Of a DNA stretch of 64,000 bases, positions 36,737-46,229 are shown piece after piece. A model generated the notes under the pieces. It was not told the DNA's origin and made no database searches. It was given only the letters and a program-made list of their open reading frames with translations. The stretch lies in the NCBI RefSeq assembly GCF_003850565.1, contig NZ_CP027706.1, positions 4,774,001 through 4,838,000 on the forward strand, written 5' to 3'. The stretch is from Pseudomonas sessilinigenes. Lineage in GTDB: Bacteria; Pseudomonadota; Gammaproteobacteria; Pseudomonadales; Pseudomonadaceae. Every line of letters begins with the position of its first letter. Position 1 is the first letter of the stretch. The position numbers and the translations under genes are program-made.

Positions 36737-38419
36737 ATGTTGCAGACTCGTGTTATCCCACCCGCCGAAGGCGCTTACCAATATCCGCTCTTGATCAAGC
36801 GGTTGCTGATGTCCGGCAGCCGTTACGAGAAAACCCGCGAGATCATCTATCGCGACCAGTTGCGCTACACCTACCCCACCCTGATCGAGCGCGTGGCCCG
36901 CCTGGCCAATGTATTGACCGCCGCCGGAGTCAAGGCCGGCGATACCGTGGCGGTGATGGACTGGGACAGTCATCGTTACTTGGAGTGCATGTTCGCCATC
37001 CCGATGATTGGCGCGGTGATCCATACCATCAACGTGCGCCTGTCGCCGGAGCAGATCCTCTACACCATGAACCACGCCGAGGACCGCTTCGTGCTGGTCA
37101 ACAGCGAGTTCGTCGGGTTGTACCAGGCCATCGCCGGGCAGTTGACCACGGTGGAGAAGACCCTGCTGCTCACCGATGGCGAGCAGAAGAGCGCCGATCT
37201 GCCGAACCTGGTGGGCGAATACGAGAGCCTGTTGGCTGCGGCCAGTACGCACTACACATTCGAGGACTTCGACGAGAACTCGGTGGCCACCACCTTCTAC
37301 ACCACCGGCACCACCGGCAATCCCAAGGGCGTGTACTTCACCCACCGCCAACTGGTGCTGCACACCATGGGCGTGTCGACCATCATGGGCGCCATCGACA
37401 GCGTGCGCCTGCTGGGCACCAACGATGTGTACATGCCCATCACCCCGATGTTCCACGTGCATGCCTGGGGCCTGCCCTACGTGGCCACCATGCTGGGTCT
37501 CAAGCAGGTCTATCCCGGGCGCTATGATCCAGAGTACCTGGTGGAGCTGTGGCGCCGGGAGAAGGTCACCTTCTCCCACTGCGTACCGACCATTCTGCAG
37601 ATGGTGCTCAACGCCAAGGCGGCCCAGGGTACGGACTTCGGTGGCTGGAAGATCGTCATTGGCGGCAGTGCCCTGAACCGTGCCTTGTACGAGGCCGCCA
37701 AGGCCAAGGGCGTGCAATTGACTGCCGCCTATGGCATGTCGGAGACCGGTCCGCTGGTGTCATGCGCGCACCTCAATGACGAGCTGATGGCTGGCAGCGA
37801 GGACGAGCGCATTACCTACCGGATCAAGGCCGGGGTGCCCGGGCCGCTGGTCGAGGCGGCGATCGTCGATGCCGAGGGCAACTTCCTGCCGGCGGACGGC
37901 GAATCCCAGGGCGAGCTGGTGCTGCGTGCACCCTGGCTGACCGAGGGCTATTTCAACGAGCAGCAAAAGGGCGCCGAGCTCTGGGAGGGCGGCTGGCTGC
38001 ATACCGGCGACGTAGCGACCCTGGACGGCATGGGAGTGATCGATATCCGCGATCGGATCAAGGATGTGATCAAGACCGGTGGCGAGTGGATTTCCTCCCT
38101 GGACCTGGAAGACCTCATCAGTCGTCATGCAGCGGTACGCGAAGTAGCAGTGGTCGGGGTCGCCGATCCGCAATGGGGTGAGCGCCCCTTTGCCTTGCTG
38201 GTGATTCGCGAAGGCTATGAGATCGGCGCCCGCGAGCTCAAGGAGCACCTCAAGCCTTTCGTCGAGCTGGGGCACTTGAGCAAATGGGCCATTCCTTCTC
38301 AAATCGCCCTTGTTACTGAAATTCCCAAGACCAGCGTCGGCAAGCTCGACAAGAAGCGCATTCGCGTCAACATCAGCGAATGGCAGGCCACCAACAGCGC
38401 TTTTCTCTCCACACTCTGA
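36737..38419 (+). CDS. Fatty-acid/acyl-CoA ligase (AMP-binding)
   Basis: This 560-aa enzyme activates a carboxylic acid to its CoA thioester through an acyl-AMP. The P-loop is [16 protein letters not shown], followed by [11 protein letters not shown] and the hinge region [21 protein letters not shown] (split [11 protein letters not shown] / IDIRDR), ending in [13 protein letters not shown]. It resembles medium/long-chain acyl-CoA synthetases of the DmdB/AlkK type. The genes for DUF1302 and DUF1329 proteins that follow suggest catabolism of a hydrophobic substrate taken up through the envelope. Confidence 0.87.
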   Translation: MLQTRVIPPAEGAYQYPLLIKRLLMSGSRYEKTREIIYRDQLRYTYPTLIERVARLANVLTAAGVKAGDTVAVMDWDSHRYLECMFAIPMIGAVIHTINVRLSPEQILYTMNHAEDRFVLVNSEFVGLYQAIAGQLTTVEKTLLLTDGEQKSADLPNLVGEYESLLAAASTHYTFEDFDENSVATTFYTTGTTGNPKGVYFTHRQLVLHTMGVSTIMGAIDSVRLLGTNDVYMPITPMFHVHAWGLPYVATMLGLKQVYPGRYDPEYLVELWRREKVTFSHCVPTILQMVLNAKAAQGTDFGGWKIVIGGSALNRALYEAAKAKGVQLTAAYGMSETGPLVSCAHLNDELMAGSEDERITYRIKAGVPGPLVEAAIVDAEGNFLPADGESQGELVLRAPWLTEGYFNEQQKGAELWEGGWLHTGDVATLDGMGVIDIRDRIKDVIKTGGEWISSLDLEDLISRHAAVREVAVVGVADPQWGERPFALLVIREGYEIGARELKEHLKPFVELGHLSKWAIPSQIALVTEIPKTSVGKLDKKRIRVNISEWQATNSAFLSTL

Positions 38420-38753
38420 TGTTCTCCTGCCGTGCCCTTGGGGGCACGGCATCCCCATCCTGCAAGCCTTTGCCTTGTACTCGTGGATTTTTCCGTCATT
38501 CTTGCCGGTCGTTTTTCAATGGTTATGGCCAAGGTCGGCTCCAGCACGGGTGTCAGGCTGCAAATCACACTTTAGAGGGATCAAGCAGTACCCCTTGCTG
38601 GCTATAGTCCATCCAGAGTCTTTTCGAGGGACGGGGCATTGCGCGGTGTCGTCATCACGCAACCTTGAAGCCTGGCCGGTGTGCCGACGAGGTATTCGAG
38701 GCGGTCTCGGAAGTACTTATTGCCATAACAATAATGCACATGGAGTAGCGTCG
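38420..38753. other. Intergenic region between acyl-CoA ligase and DUF1302 genes
   Basis: This 334-base region has no coding sequence I trust. A hairpin (GCCGTGCCC 38429-38437 with GGGCACGGC 38442-38450) follows the ligase gene but has no T-tract. The second CTGCAAATCA copy is at 38558-38567. A separate promoter for the DUF1302-DUF1329 pair probably lies here, and TATAGT near 38604 preceded by TGG is a candidate -10 box. Confidence 0.5.
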
Positions 38754-40637
38754 ATGACATCAGCAAACCAGTTCTGGCGCCGGGCGAAACTGCCCCTGGC
38801 CGTCGGTCTCGCCTCCACGCTCGCCGGGCCTGCATTCGGCGTCAGTTTCAATATCGGTGAAATCGAAGGCAGCTTCGATTCGTCCCTTTCCCTGGGGGCC
38901 AGTTGGTCGACCGCCAACCCCAACAAGGACTTGATCGGGGTCAACAACGGTGGCAAGGGATTCTCCCAGACCTCCGATGATGGCCACCTGAACTTCAAGA
39001 AGGGCCAGACCTTCTCGAAGATCTTCAAGGGTATCCATGACCTGGAACTGAAGTATGGCGATACCGGTGTGTTCGTTCGTGGCAAGTACTGGTACGACTT
39101 CAAGCTCAAGGACGAAGACCTTGAGTTCAAGAACATCAGCGATCACAACCGCAAGGAAGGCGCCAAGTCCTCCGGTGGGCAGATCCTCGATGCTTTCGTC
39201 TATCACAACTATTCCATTGGCGATGAGCCAGGTTCGGTGCGTTTCGGCAAGCAAGTGGTGAGCTGGGGCGAGAGTACCTTCATTGGCGGCGGCATCAACT
39301 CGATCAACCCGATCGATGTGTCGGCGTTTCGCCGCCCAGGCGCCGAGATCAAGGAAGGCCTGATCCCGGTCAACATGTTCTACATCTCGCAGAACCTGAC
39401 CGAGAACCTGTCGGCCGAGGCCTTCTACCAGTTGGAGTGGGACCAGACGGTGACCGACAACTGCGGGACCTTCTTCTCGCAGCCAGACATCATTTCCGAT
39501 GGTTGCGACAACAACCTGCGAGTGCTGAACAAGCGCTCGACGGTACCGGCGGCGGCCAACCCATTCCTGAATGCCAACAAGGTGGATATCAACCAGGAGG
39601 GGGTACTGGTACGCCGTGGTGCGGACCGGGATGCTCGTGATAGCGGTCAGTTTGGCGTGGCGTTCCGTTACAACTATGAGCCGCTGGACACCGAATTCGG
39701 CGCCTACTTCATGAACTACCACAGCCGAGCCCCGATCTTCAGTGCCCAGGGGGCACCAGGCTCGGTCTACGCCCAGTTCCGTAATCCCGCGTTGCCGGCC
39801 GCCCTGCGACAACTGGCGCCGATCGTCGTGGCAGGTAACTCCAACTACTTCGTGGAGTATCCGGAAGATATTCGCCTGTACGGCTTGAGCTTCTCCACCA
39901 CGCTGCCCACGGGGACAGCATGGAGTGGCGAGTTGAGCTACCGCCCCAATGCTCCGGTGCAACTCAACTCCACCGATATCCTGTTTGCCGGCGTGCGCCC
40001 ACTCGGAGGCCCGGTGCTGGGCAACGCTTCGTTGTTGAACGGGGTTCCGGGCCAGGACCTGCATGGCTATCGCCGCAAGGAAATCACCCAGTTCCAGACG
40101 ACCTTCACCCACTTCCTCGATCAGGTCATGGGCGCTAGCCGCCTGACGCTGGTGGGCGAAATCGGTGTTACCTATGTGGGTGGCCTGGAGAGCAAATCGA
40201 ATGTGCGTTACGGCCGTGATCCAGTCTTCGGGCCGGGCCGGTTGCCGGGTGGTGCATGTGAGGCCCTCGACAGTTCCACGGCTCAGGGGGCAGGCCTGGG
40301 TAGCAGTACCGCCGGCCTGAACACCAACTGCAACAACGATGGCTTTACCACGGCGACCTCCTGGGGCTACCGCGGCCGGGCCATCTGGGAATACCCGGAT
40401 GTGTTCGCCGGTGTGAACCTCAAGCCCAACGTGGCCTGGTCCCATGACGTCAAGGGCTACTCGCCGGGCCCTGGCGGCAACTTCGAGGAAGGCCGCAAGG
40501 CCATCAGCCTGGGGCTGGATGCCGAGTACCAGAACACCTACACCGCGAGCCTGGCCTATACCAACTTCTTTGGTGGCGACTTCAGCACCGTGGATGACCG
40601 GGACTTCCTCGCCTTGAGCGTTGGCGTGAACTTTTAA
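38754..40637 (+). CDS. DUF1302 family outer-membrane protein
   Basis: This 627-aa protein starts at ATG 38754, 187 bases after the second CTGCAAATCA copy, with a signal peptide that ends near AGPAFG. The mature part is rich in alternating aromatic strands (FVRGKYWYDFKLKDEDLEF, VRFGKQVVSWGEST) and ends in a terminal Phe, as in beta-barrel porins. DUF1302 proteins go with DUF1329 partners in clusters for uptake and breakdown of hydrophobic compounds. The substrate is unknown. Confidence 0.87.
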   Translation: MTSANQFWRRAKLPLAVGLASTLAGPAFGVSFNIGEIEGSFDSSLSLGASWSTANPNKDLIGVNNGGKGFSQTSDDGHLNFKKGQTFSKIFKGIHDLELKYGDTGVFVRGKYWYDFKLKDEDLEFKNISDHNRKEGAKSSGGQILDAFVYHNYSIGDEPGSVRFGKQVVSWGESTFIGGGINSINPIDVSAFRRPGAEIKEGLIPVNMFYISQNLTENLSAEAFYQLEWDQTVTDNCGTFFSQPDIISDGCDNNLRVLNKRSTVPAAANPFLNANKVDINQEGVLVRRGADRDARDSGQFGVAFRYNYEPLDTEFGAYFMNYHSRAPIFSAQGAPGSVYAQFRNPALPAALRQLAPIVVAGNSNYFVEYPEDIRLYGLSFSTTLPTGTAWSGELSYRPNAPVQLNSTDILFAGVRPLGGPVLGNASLLNGVPGQDLHGYRRKEITQFQTTFTHFLDQVMGASRLTLVGEIGVTYVGGLESKSNVRYGRDPVFGPGRLPGGACEALDSSTAQGAGLGSSTAGLNTNCNNDGFTTATSWGYRGRAIWEYPDVFAGVNLKPNVAWSHDVKGYSPGPGGNFEEGRKAISLGLDAEYQNTYTASLAYTNFFGGDFSTVDDRDFLALSVGVNF

Positions 40638-40667
40638 GCACACTGCATTTTCAGGAAGAACAACAAT

Positions 40668-42032
40668 ATGAAAATCACCAAGAGTCTGTTGCACGTCGGT
40701 GTGTTGGGACTGTCGCTGCTGGCTACTGGCGTCATGGCTGCGGTGTCGGCCGATGAGGCCGCCAAGCTCGGCACCAGCCTGACACCGATGGGCGCAGAGA
40801 TGGCCGGCAACGCCGCCGGCACCATTCCGGCCTGGAAGCCGCTGGCCACTAACGCCGGCACCGTGGACAGCAAGGGTTTCCTGTCCAACCCCTATAGCAG
40901 TGAGCAACCGCAGTTCACCATCACTGCGCAGAACGTCGAGCAGTACAAGGACAAGCTGGCGCCCGGGCAATATGCGATGTTCAAGCGCTACCCGGACACC
41001 TACAAGATGCCCGTGTATCCCTCCCACCGTGGCGCCACCGTTCCAGCCGATGTCTTTGCCGCCATCAAGCGCAATGCCACCAAGACCAACCTGGTCTCCG
41101 GCGGCAACGGCCTGGAGAACTTCGAGACCGCGATTCCGTTCCCGATTCCGAAAAGCGGGGTCGAGGTGATCTGGAACCACATCACCCGTTATCGCGGCGG
41201 CAGCGTGACTCGCCTGGTCACCCAGGCCACGCCCCAGGCCAATGGCTCCTACAGCCTGGTGTACTTCCAGGATCAGTTCGTGTTCCGCGACAAAATGAAG
41301 GACTACGACCCGAAAAACCCGGGCAACATCCTGTTCTACTTCAAGCAGAAGGTCACCGCGCCGGCGCGCCTGGCCGGTGGTGTGTTGCTGGTCCACGAAA
41401 CCCTCGACCAGGTTAAGGAGCCGCGTTCGGCGTGGGTCTACAACGCCGGCCAGCGCCGTGTGCGCCGTGCCCCGCAAGTCTCCTATGACGGCCCGGGGAC
41501 CGCTGCCGACGGCCTGCGGACCTCCGACAACCTGGACATGTACAACGGTGCCCCGGATCGCTACGACTGGAAGCTGGAAGGCAAGAAGGAGATGTACATT
41601 GCCTCCAACAGCTACAAGATCGACTCGCCGGCCCTCAAGTACGCCGACATCATCAAGGCCGGGCATATCAACCAGGACCTGGCTCGCTACGAGCTGCGCC
41701 GGGTCTGGCACGTGGTCGCGACCTTGAAGGAAGGCCAGCGTCATATCTACGCCAAGCGCGACTTCTATATCGATGAAGACACCTGGCAGGCCGCCGTGAT
41801 CGATCATTACGACGGTCGTGGCCAGCTGTGGCGCGTAGCCGAGGCCCATGCCGAGGAGTACTACGACAAGCAGGTTCCCTGGTATGCCCTGGAAACCCTC
41901 TACGACCTGCAGTCCGGCCGCTACCTGGCGCTGGGCATGAAGAACGAAGAGAAACAGGCGTATGACTTCGGTTTCACCGCCACCACCAGCGACTTCACTC
42001 CGGCGGCCCTGCGCCAGGATGGGGTTCGCTGA
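40668..42032 (+). CDS. DUF1329 family exported protein
   Basis: This 454-aa protein has a signal peptide (HVGVLGLSLLATGVMAAVS) and the DUF1329 domain, a LolB-like fold thought to bind lipids in the periplasm or outer membrane. LVYFQDQFVFRDKM and WKLEGKKEMYIASNSY are typical family segments. It lies 30 bases after the DUF1302 gene and ends in a strong terminator, so the two form an operon. Confidence 0.87.
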   Translation: MKITKSLLHVGVLGLSLLATGVMAAVSADEAAKLGTSLTPMGAEMAGNAAGTIPAWKPLATNAGTVDSKGFLSNPYSSEQPQFTITAQNVEQYKDKLAPGQYAMFKRYPDTYKMPVYPSHRGATVPADVFAAIKRNATKTNLVSGGNGLENFETAIPFPIPKSGVEVIWNHITRYRGGSVTRLVTQATPQANGSYSLVYFQDQFVFRDKMKDYDPKNPGNILFYFKQKVTAPARLAGGVLLVHETLDQVKEPRSAWVYNAGQRRVRRAPQVSYDGPGTAADGLRTSDNLDMYNGAPDRYDWKLEGKKEMYIASNSYKIDSPALKYADIIKAGHINQDLARYELRRVWHVVATLKEGQRHIYAKRDFYIDEDTWQAAVIDHYDGRGQLWRVAEAHAEEYYDKQVPWYALETLYDLQSGRYLALGMKNEEKQAYDFGFTATTSDFTPAALRQDGVR

Positions 42033-42069
42033 TCGGTAGCAGCAAGTAGAGGCCGCATCCTCGAAAATT

Positions 42070-42096
42070 GCCCCGGCTGGTTCGGGGCTTTTTTTT
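42070..42096 (+). terminator. Terminator of the DUF1302-DUF1329 transcript
   Basis: GCCCCG (42070-42075) pairs with CGGGGC (42083-42088) around a seven-base loop, followed by eight T (42089-42096). Confidence 0.88.
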
Positions 42097-42219
42097 GCCT
42101 GCCAGACGGACAAGGGCGCCTGATGTAGAAATCAGCGCCAATGTGTCTATCTTTCTTGGACTGAATGGTTCCTGCTCCTAATAAGCAAAGGAAATATCAT
42201 CCAATCATTCAGTTTTATC

Positions 42220-42234
42220 TGACCAATTTGGTCA
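42220..42234. promoter_or_regulatory. Dyad TGACCA-N3-TGGTCA upstream of the LuxR regulator gene
   Basis: TGACCA (42220-42225) and TGGTCA (42229-42234) are reverse complements with a three-base centre. It lies 108 bases upstream of the LuxR start and could be an operator. No binding protein can be named. Confidence 0.45.
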
Positions 42235-42341
42235 TAGTCTTTTTCGCGCAAATGGTCGCAAAAACCTTCAACAGGTGGCCTTTTACCGCTAGTCTGCGGG
42301 CATCTGCTACGCCGACAACCGTACACCAATAAGAGTTGGCC

Positions 42342-45077
42342 ATGACTGATCTGTTCTCCCTTCAAGGGTCCGACAATGCGGTGATTCCTGCGCTGGAAGG
42401 GCGTTTTTATCGACCGCCGTTGCCTGATGGGTACGTCAAGCGACCGCGTCTTTGCGAGCGCTTGCAGAGCGGATTGAAGGGGCGGTTGTTATTGGTTTGC
42501 GCCCCGGCCGGGTTTGGCAAGAGTTCGCTGGCGGTGGAGTTTTGCCAAGGCCTGCCGCAGCACTGGCAGAGCCTGTGGCTGGGGCTGAGCCGCCGGGACA
42601 GCGACCCCGGGCGTTTTCTCGAGCGCCTGCTGGCCGGCTTGCAGCAGTATTTTCCGCAACTGGGCCGGCAGTCCCTGGGCTTGTTGAAAATGCGCCAGCG
42701 TCACCAGCCATTTGCCTTTGAAGAATGGCTGGACGGTCTGCTGGATGAACTGGCCGAGCAGTTGTCCACGGCCACGCCGCTGGTCTTGGTGCTGGATGAC
42801 TATCACCTGGCCCAGGGACCGGTCCTGGATCGTTGCTTGCAGTTTTTCCTCAACCATCTACCTGATGGCCTGCTGGTGCTGGTGACCAGCCGCCAGCGCC
42901 CGGACTGGCACTTGGCGCGGCTGCGCCTGTCGCGGCAATTGCTGGAGCTGCATGAACAGGACCTGCGCCTGACCCATGAAGAATCCCTGAGCCTGCTGGA
43001 TCGGCACAGTAACGCATTGCGCGGTGAAGCCCTGGAAAGCCTGATCCAGCGCAGCGAAGGCTGGGTCGCGGGCTTGCGCTTCTGGCTGCTGGCGGTGTCC
43101 GAAGCGGGGGGCGTGGGCGCCCTGCCCCAGGGGTTGCATGGTGGCGAGGGGCTCATTCGCGACTATCTGTTGGAAGAAGTCATCGACTGCCTGCCCGGCG
43201 AAGTCCAGGCATTTCTCTACGATACGGCCCTGCAGGAACGCTTTTGCGCCGAGCTTTGCGATGCCCTGCGCGAAGCCCATGACAGTGCCGAGATCCTGCG
43301 CTTCCTCCAGGCCCACCAAGTGTTCCTGGTACCGCTGGACGAACATGGACGCTGGTATCGCTATCACCATCTGTTTTCCGATCTTTTGCGCAGCCGGCCG
43401 ACGGCCAATGCCCTGATACCGGCTGCCAGCCTGCACCTGCGAGCCTGTCGCTGGTTCAACGCCCAGGGGCTGCTGGACGAGGCGGTGGAGCAGGCGCTGC
43501 GTGCCGGGCACCTGGATGTGGCTGCCAATCTGGTGCAGAACCTTTCAGAGGAGCAACTGCTGGCCGAGCAGAACGTCGGCATGCTGCTGCGCTGGAAAAT
43601 GGACCTGCCCGACAGCCTGCTGGTCAGCACCCCGCGCCTGATCGTGCTCTATAGCTGGGCCCTGGGCCTGGCCTGCCAGTTGGATGCAGCACAGGAACTG
43701 GCGGCTCACTTGAGTCGTTTCCTGCCGGCACCTTCGGCCACTGCACAGAAGTCGATGCTGGCGCAATGGCTGGCCTTGAGCGGGATCATCGCCCGTGGTC
43801 GTGGCCAGCGGGAGCAGACCCTGGCTTATTGCGGCGAGGCCCTGGAAAGCTTGCCTCACAAGCGCTACGGGCAACGGTTGATGTGCCTGTCCACCCTGTC
43901 CAGCCTGGCCATTACCGATGCCGACCTGTGGCGTGCCCGCAGCCTCAATCGCGAGTCCCTGGAGCTGGCGCAGCGGGTCGGCAATCCGTTGTTCGAAGCC
44001 TTGGCCCATTACGATCGCGCGCGGGTGTTGCAGGCCCGCGGCGAGGTATTGCGGGCCCAGGAGGAAGTGCATCAAGGCTTATGCCGTTTGCAGGGTTTGT
44101 CGGCCCAACGGCTGTACGCGGTGCGGGCACGGCTGACGTTGTATGAAGGTTATCTGCTGACCCTGCGCTTGCAGCCCGAAGCCGGCCAGGCCCGACTGCA
44201 GGCCGGGCTGGTGGAGGCCCGGGCTTGTCGTGATATCAGCGTGTTGATCGGGCACTGCGTGATCGCCAAGCAGGAGGGCCAGCGCGGTGAGTTCGCCCGG
44301 GCCTTTGCCGAGCTGGCCGAAGCCGAGCGCCTGATGCATATCTGGGATGTACCGCCGATCTACTACCTGGCGATGATTACCCTGGTGAAGTGCGAGTTGT
44401 GGCTGGCCCAGGGGCGCACTGACCTTGCCGAGGCCTGGCTGGCTCGCTTGGGGCAGACCTACACGGGCGAGCAGGCCGCGGCGCCGCCGGAGTTCCATCC
44501 TCAATTACCCCTGCATATCGAATTGCAGCAAGCCCGGCTGGACGGTATCAAGGGCCAGGGAGCCAGGGCCATTCAGCGCCTGGAACGTCTGGTGGAGCAT
44601 GGTCGGCACAGTGGCCGGCAATTGCTGTGCGTCATGGCCCTGACCCAGAAAACCGCATGGCTGCTGGCGGCGGGGCAGGGGCCGGAGGCGCGCCGGGATT
44701 TTGCCCTGGCCCTGGAGGCGGCAGTGGGGGGCGTATTGCAGCCTTTCGAGGCGCTGCTGCTCGATTATCCTGCCTGGGCGCGCGAGCAGCTCGAGTCGTG
44801 TGCCAGCACTGCGCTGACCCAGGCTTTGCTCGAGCGCTTGCCTTCGACGCCCCGTGACTCGCCGGAGCCAGCGGCTCCCAGTGAGTGCCTGAGTTCCCGG
44901 GAGCTCTCTGTGCTGCAACTGATTGCCCGGGGATGCTCCAACCAGGAGATCAGCGAGCGCCTGTTCATTTCGCTGCACACGGTGAAAACCCATGCCAGCC
45001 ACATCAACAGCAAACTGGGAGTGGAGCGCCGGACCCAGGCGGTGGCCCGGGCCCAGGAATTGGGGTTGCTGGGGTAG
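42342..45077 (+). CDS. MalT-like LuxR-family ATP-dependent regulator
   Basis: This 911-aa regulator starts at ATG 42342. It has an N-terminal NTPase with Walker A APAGFGKSS (residues 54-62) and Walker B LVLVLDDYHL, a long helical-repeat middle part, and a C-terminal LuxR helix-turn-helix (SSRELSVLQLIARGCSNQEI then LFISLHTVKTHASHI). Proteins of this size and layout (MalT, AlkS) are activators that need ATP and an effector. Its place next to the ligase-DUF1302-DUF1329 genes suggests that it activates them in response to the same hydrophobic compound; this is inference. Confidence 0.88.
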   Translation: MTDLFSLQGSDNAVIPALEGRFYRPPLPDGYVKRPRLCERLQSGLKGRLLLVCAPAGFGKSSLAVEFCQGLPQHWQSLWLGLSRRDSDPGRFLERLLAGLQQYFPQLGRQSLGLLKMRQRHQPFAFEEWLDGLLDELAEQLSTATPLVLVLDDYHLAQGPVLDRCLQFFLNHLPDGLLVLVTSRQRPDWHLARLRLSRQLLELHEQDLRLTHEESLSLLDRHSNALRGEALESLIQRSEGWVAGLRFWLLAVSEAGGVGALPQGLHGGEGLIRDYLLEEVIDCLPGEVQAFLYDTALQERFCAELCDALREAHDSAEILRFLQAHQVFLVPLDEHGRWYRYHHLFSDLLRSRPTANALIPAASLHLRACRWFNAQGLLDEAVEQALRAGHLDVAANLVQNLSEEQLLAEQNVGMLLRWKMDLPDSLLVSTPRLIVLYSWALGLACQLDAAQELAAHLSRFLPAPSATAQKSMLAQWLALSGIIARGRGQREQTLAYCGEALESLPHKRYGQRLMCLSTLSSLAITDADLWRARSLNRESLELAQRVGNPLFEALAHYDRARVLQARGEVLRAQEEVHQGLCRLQGLSAQRLYAVRARLTLYEGYLLTLRLQPEAGQARLQAGLVEARACRDISVLIGHCVIAKQEGQRGEFARAFAELAEAERLMHIWDVPPIYYLAMITLVKCELWLAQGRTDLAEAWLARLGQTYTGEQAAAPPEFHPQLPLHIELQQARLDGIKGQGARAIQRLERLVEHGRHSGRQLLCVMALTQKTAWLLAAGQGPEARRDFALALEAAVGGVLQPFEALLLDYPAWAREQLESCASTALTQALLERLPSTPRDSPEPAAPSECLSSRELSVLQLIARGCSNQEISERLFISLHTVKTHASHINSKLGVERRTQAVARAQELGLLG

Positions 45078-45090
45078 GCGCTTTTGCCGT

Positions 45091-45993
45091 TCAGGAGGCC
45101 AGGTGCTGCTTGCAGTAATCGGCGAACAGGCGGGCCGGTTTGGTCAGTTGCCCACGCTTGAGCCAGGCCGCTACCAGGCCGGAGCCGGTCACGTCCTCGA
45201 CGATATCCACGCATACCACCGGCTTGCCGTCGTAGGAGCACTGGCAATGGGGGCGAGTCACCAGGATCGAAAAGCCGAATCCCTGCCCGACCATGCCCCG
45301 CACCATCTCGATGGAGGGTGAGCTGAAGGCAATCTGGGGTGTCAGGCCCAGCTCTTCGAACAGGCTGACGAAATAGGTGCGGCTGGGTTGTACATCCAGC
45401 AGGATCATGGGCTCCAGGCACAGGTCCCGCAGCGAGACCTGGGCTTGCTGGGCGTAGCGGTGATCGGCAGGCAGCAGGGCATAGGGGCGCTGGGGCGGCA
45501 TCAGCGGCTCGGTCTCGATGGTGCCGTCCAGCTCGTGCTCATACAGGATTACCAGGTCGTAGGCGCCACCGGTCAGGCCTTGCACCAGCTCTTGTTGCTC
45601 ACCGTCGCGAATGCGGATTTCCACCCCGGGATACAACGCGCTGAAGCCGGCAATCAGTTGCGGCAGGTACAGGGGCGCCACGGTTTCAAAGCAGCCGATA
45701 TCGATCTGCCCGGACACCACGTCGTTGTCTGCCAGGGCGTTCTGTTCGAACTCCTTGGCCATGCGCAACAGTTCCTGGGCCTTGCGGTAGAAGCGTGCGC
45801 CGCTGGGGGTGAGGGAGACGCCGAGCGCGTGATGGCGGATCAGCAACTGGACGCCGAAGCTGTCTTCCAGGCCCTTGATGGCGGTGGAGATCGAAGGTTG
45901 GGCGATGTACAGCTTGCGTGATGCTTCGGCGACACTGCCGCATTCGACGGTGGTGATGAAGTACTTGAGTTGACGCAGATTGTAGGTGGCCAC
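45091..45993 (-). CDS. LysR-family transcriptional regulator
   Basis: The best start is GTG 45993, giving a 300-aa protein with MATYNLRQLKYFITTVECGS at the N-terminus, the LysR helix-turn-helix, and QPSISTAIKGLEDSFG as recognition region. The C-terminal effector-binding domain is complete. GAGG precedes the GTG; the extra 48 codons of the longer frame are rejected. It is convergent with the LuxR gene; its targets are unknown. Confidence 0.85.
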   Translation of the reverse strand: MATYNLRQLKYFITTVECGSVAEASRKLYIAQPSISTAIKGLEDSFGVQLLIRHHALGVSLTPSGARFYRKAQELLRMAKEFEQNALADNDVVSGQIDIGCFETVAPLYLPQLIAGFSALYPGVEIRIRDGEQQELVQGLTGGAYDLVILYEHELDGTIETEPLMPPQRPYALLPADHRYAQQAQVSLRDLCLEPMILLDVQPSRTYFVSLFEELGLTPQIAFSSPSIEMVRGMVGQGFGFSILVTRPHCQCSYDGKPVVCVDIVEDVTGSGLVAAWLKRGQLTKPARLFADYCKQHLAS

Positions 45994-46229
45994 GGCGAAC
46001 CTCGTTCTTTGCCTTGGCCCGGGGAAAGGATCGTGATGATCCGGGCATGATTGCACCGGACCGAAGGGCACCGCATCGATCAGCGCAACCACGCGACGCA
46101 GCGGCATGCCCCGAGCGCGATTCTTGTCCGCCCACAATACCTATAAGCAGAGGGTTGCAGGGGAGGGCGGAACCAGCTTTTTCATCGCTTGCCAGTACAT
46201 TTTTCCTCGCTCGGTGCTACTGGCGCAGG

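Larger units (their letters stand above)
42033..42341. other. Intergenic region with a terminator and the LuxR promoter region
   Basis: The 309 bases hold the terminator at 42070-42096 and, near 42220-42234, the dyad TGACCA-ATT-TGGTCA. The rest is AT-rich by local standards (around 42170-42220), as expected for a promoter. I see no small gene. Confidence 0.6.

Noticed and set aside
38760-42113. 1117-codon open frame on the minus strand opposite DUF1302 and DUF1329
   Set aside because: It runs antisense through two well-supported genes, their spacer and a terminator, and its translation has no recognisable domain. Long antisense frames are expected in GC-rich codon-biased DNA.
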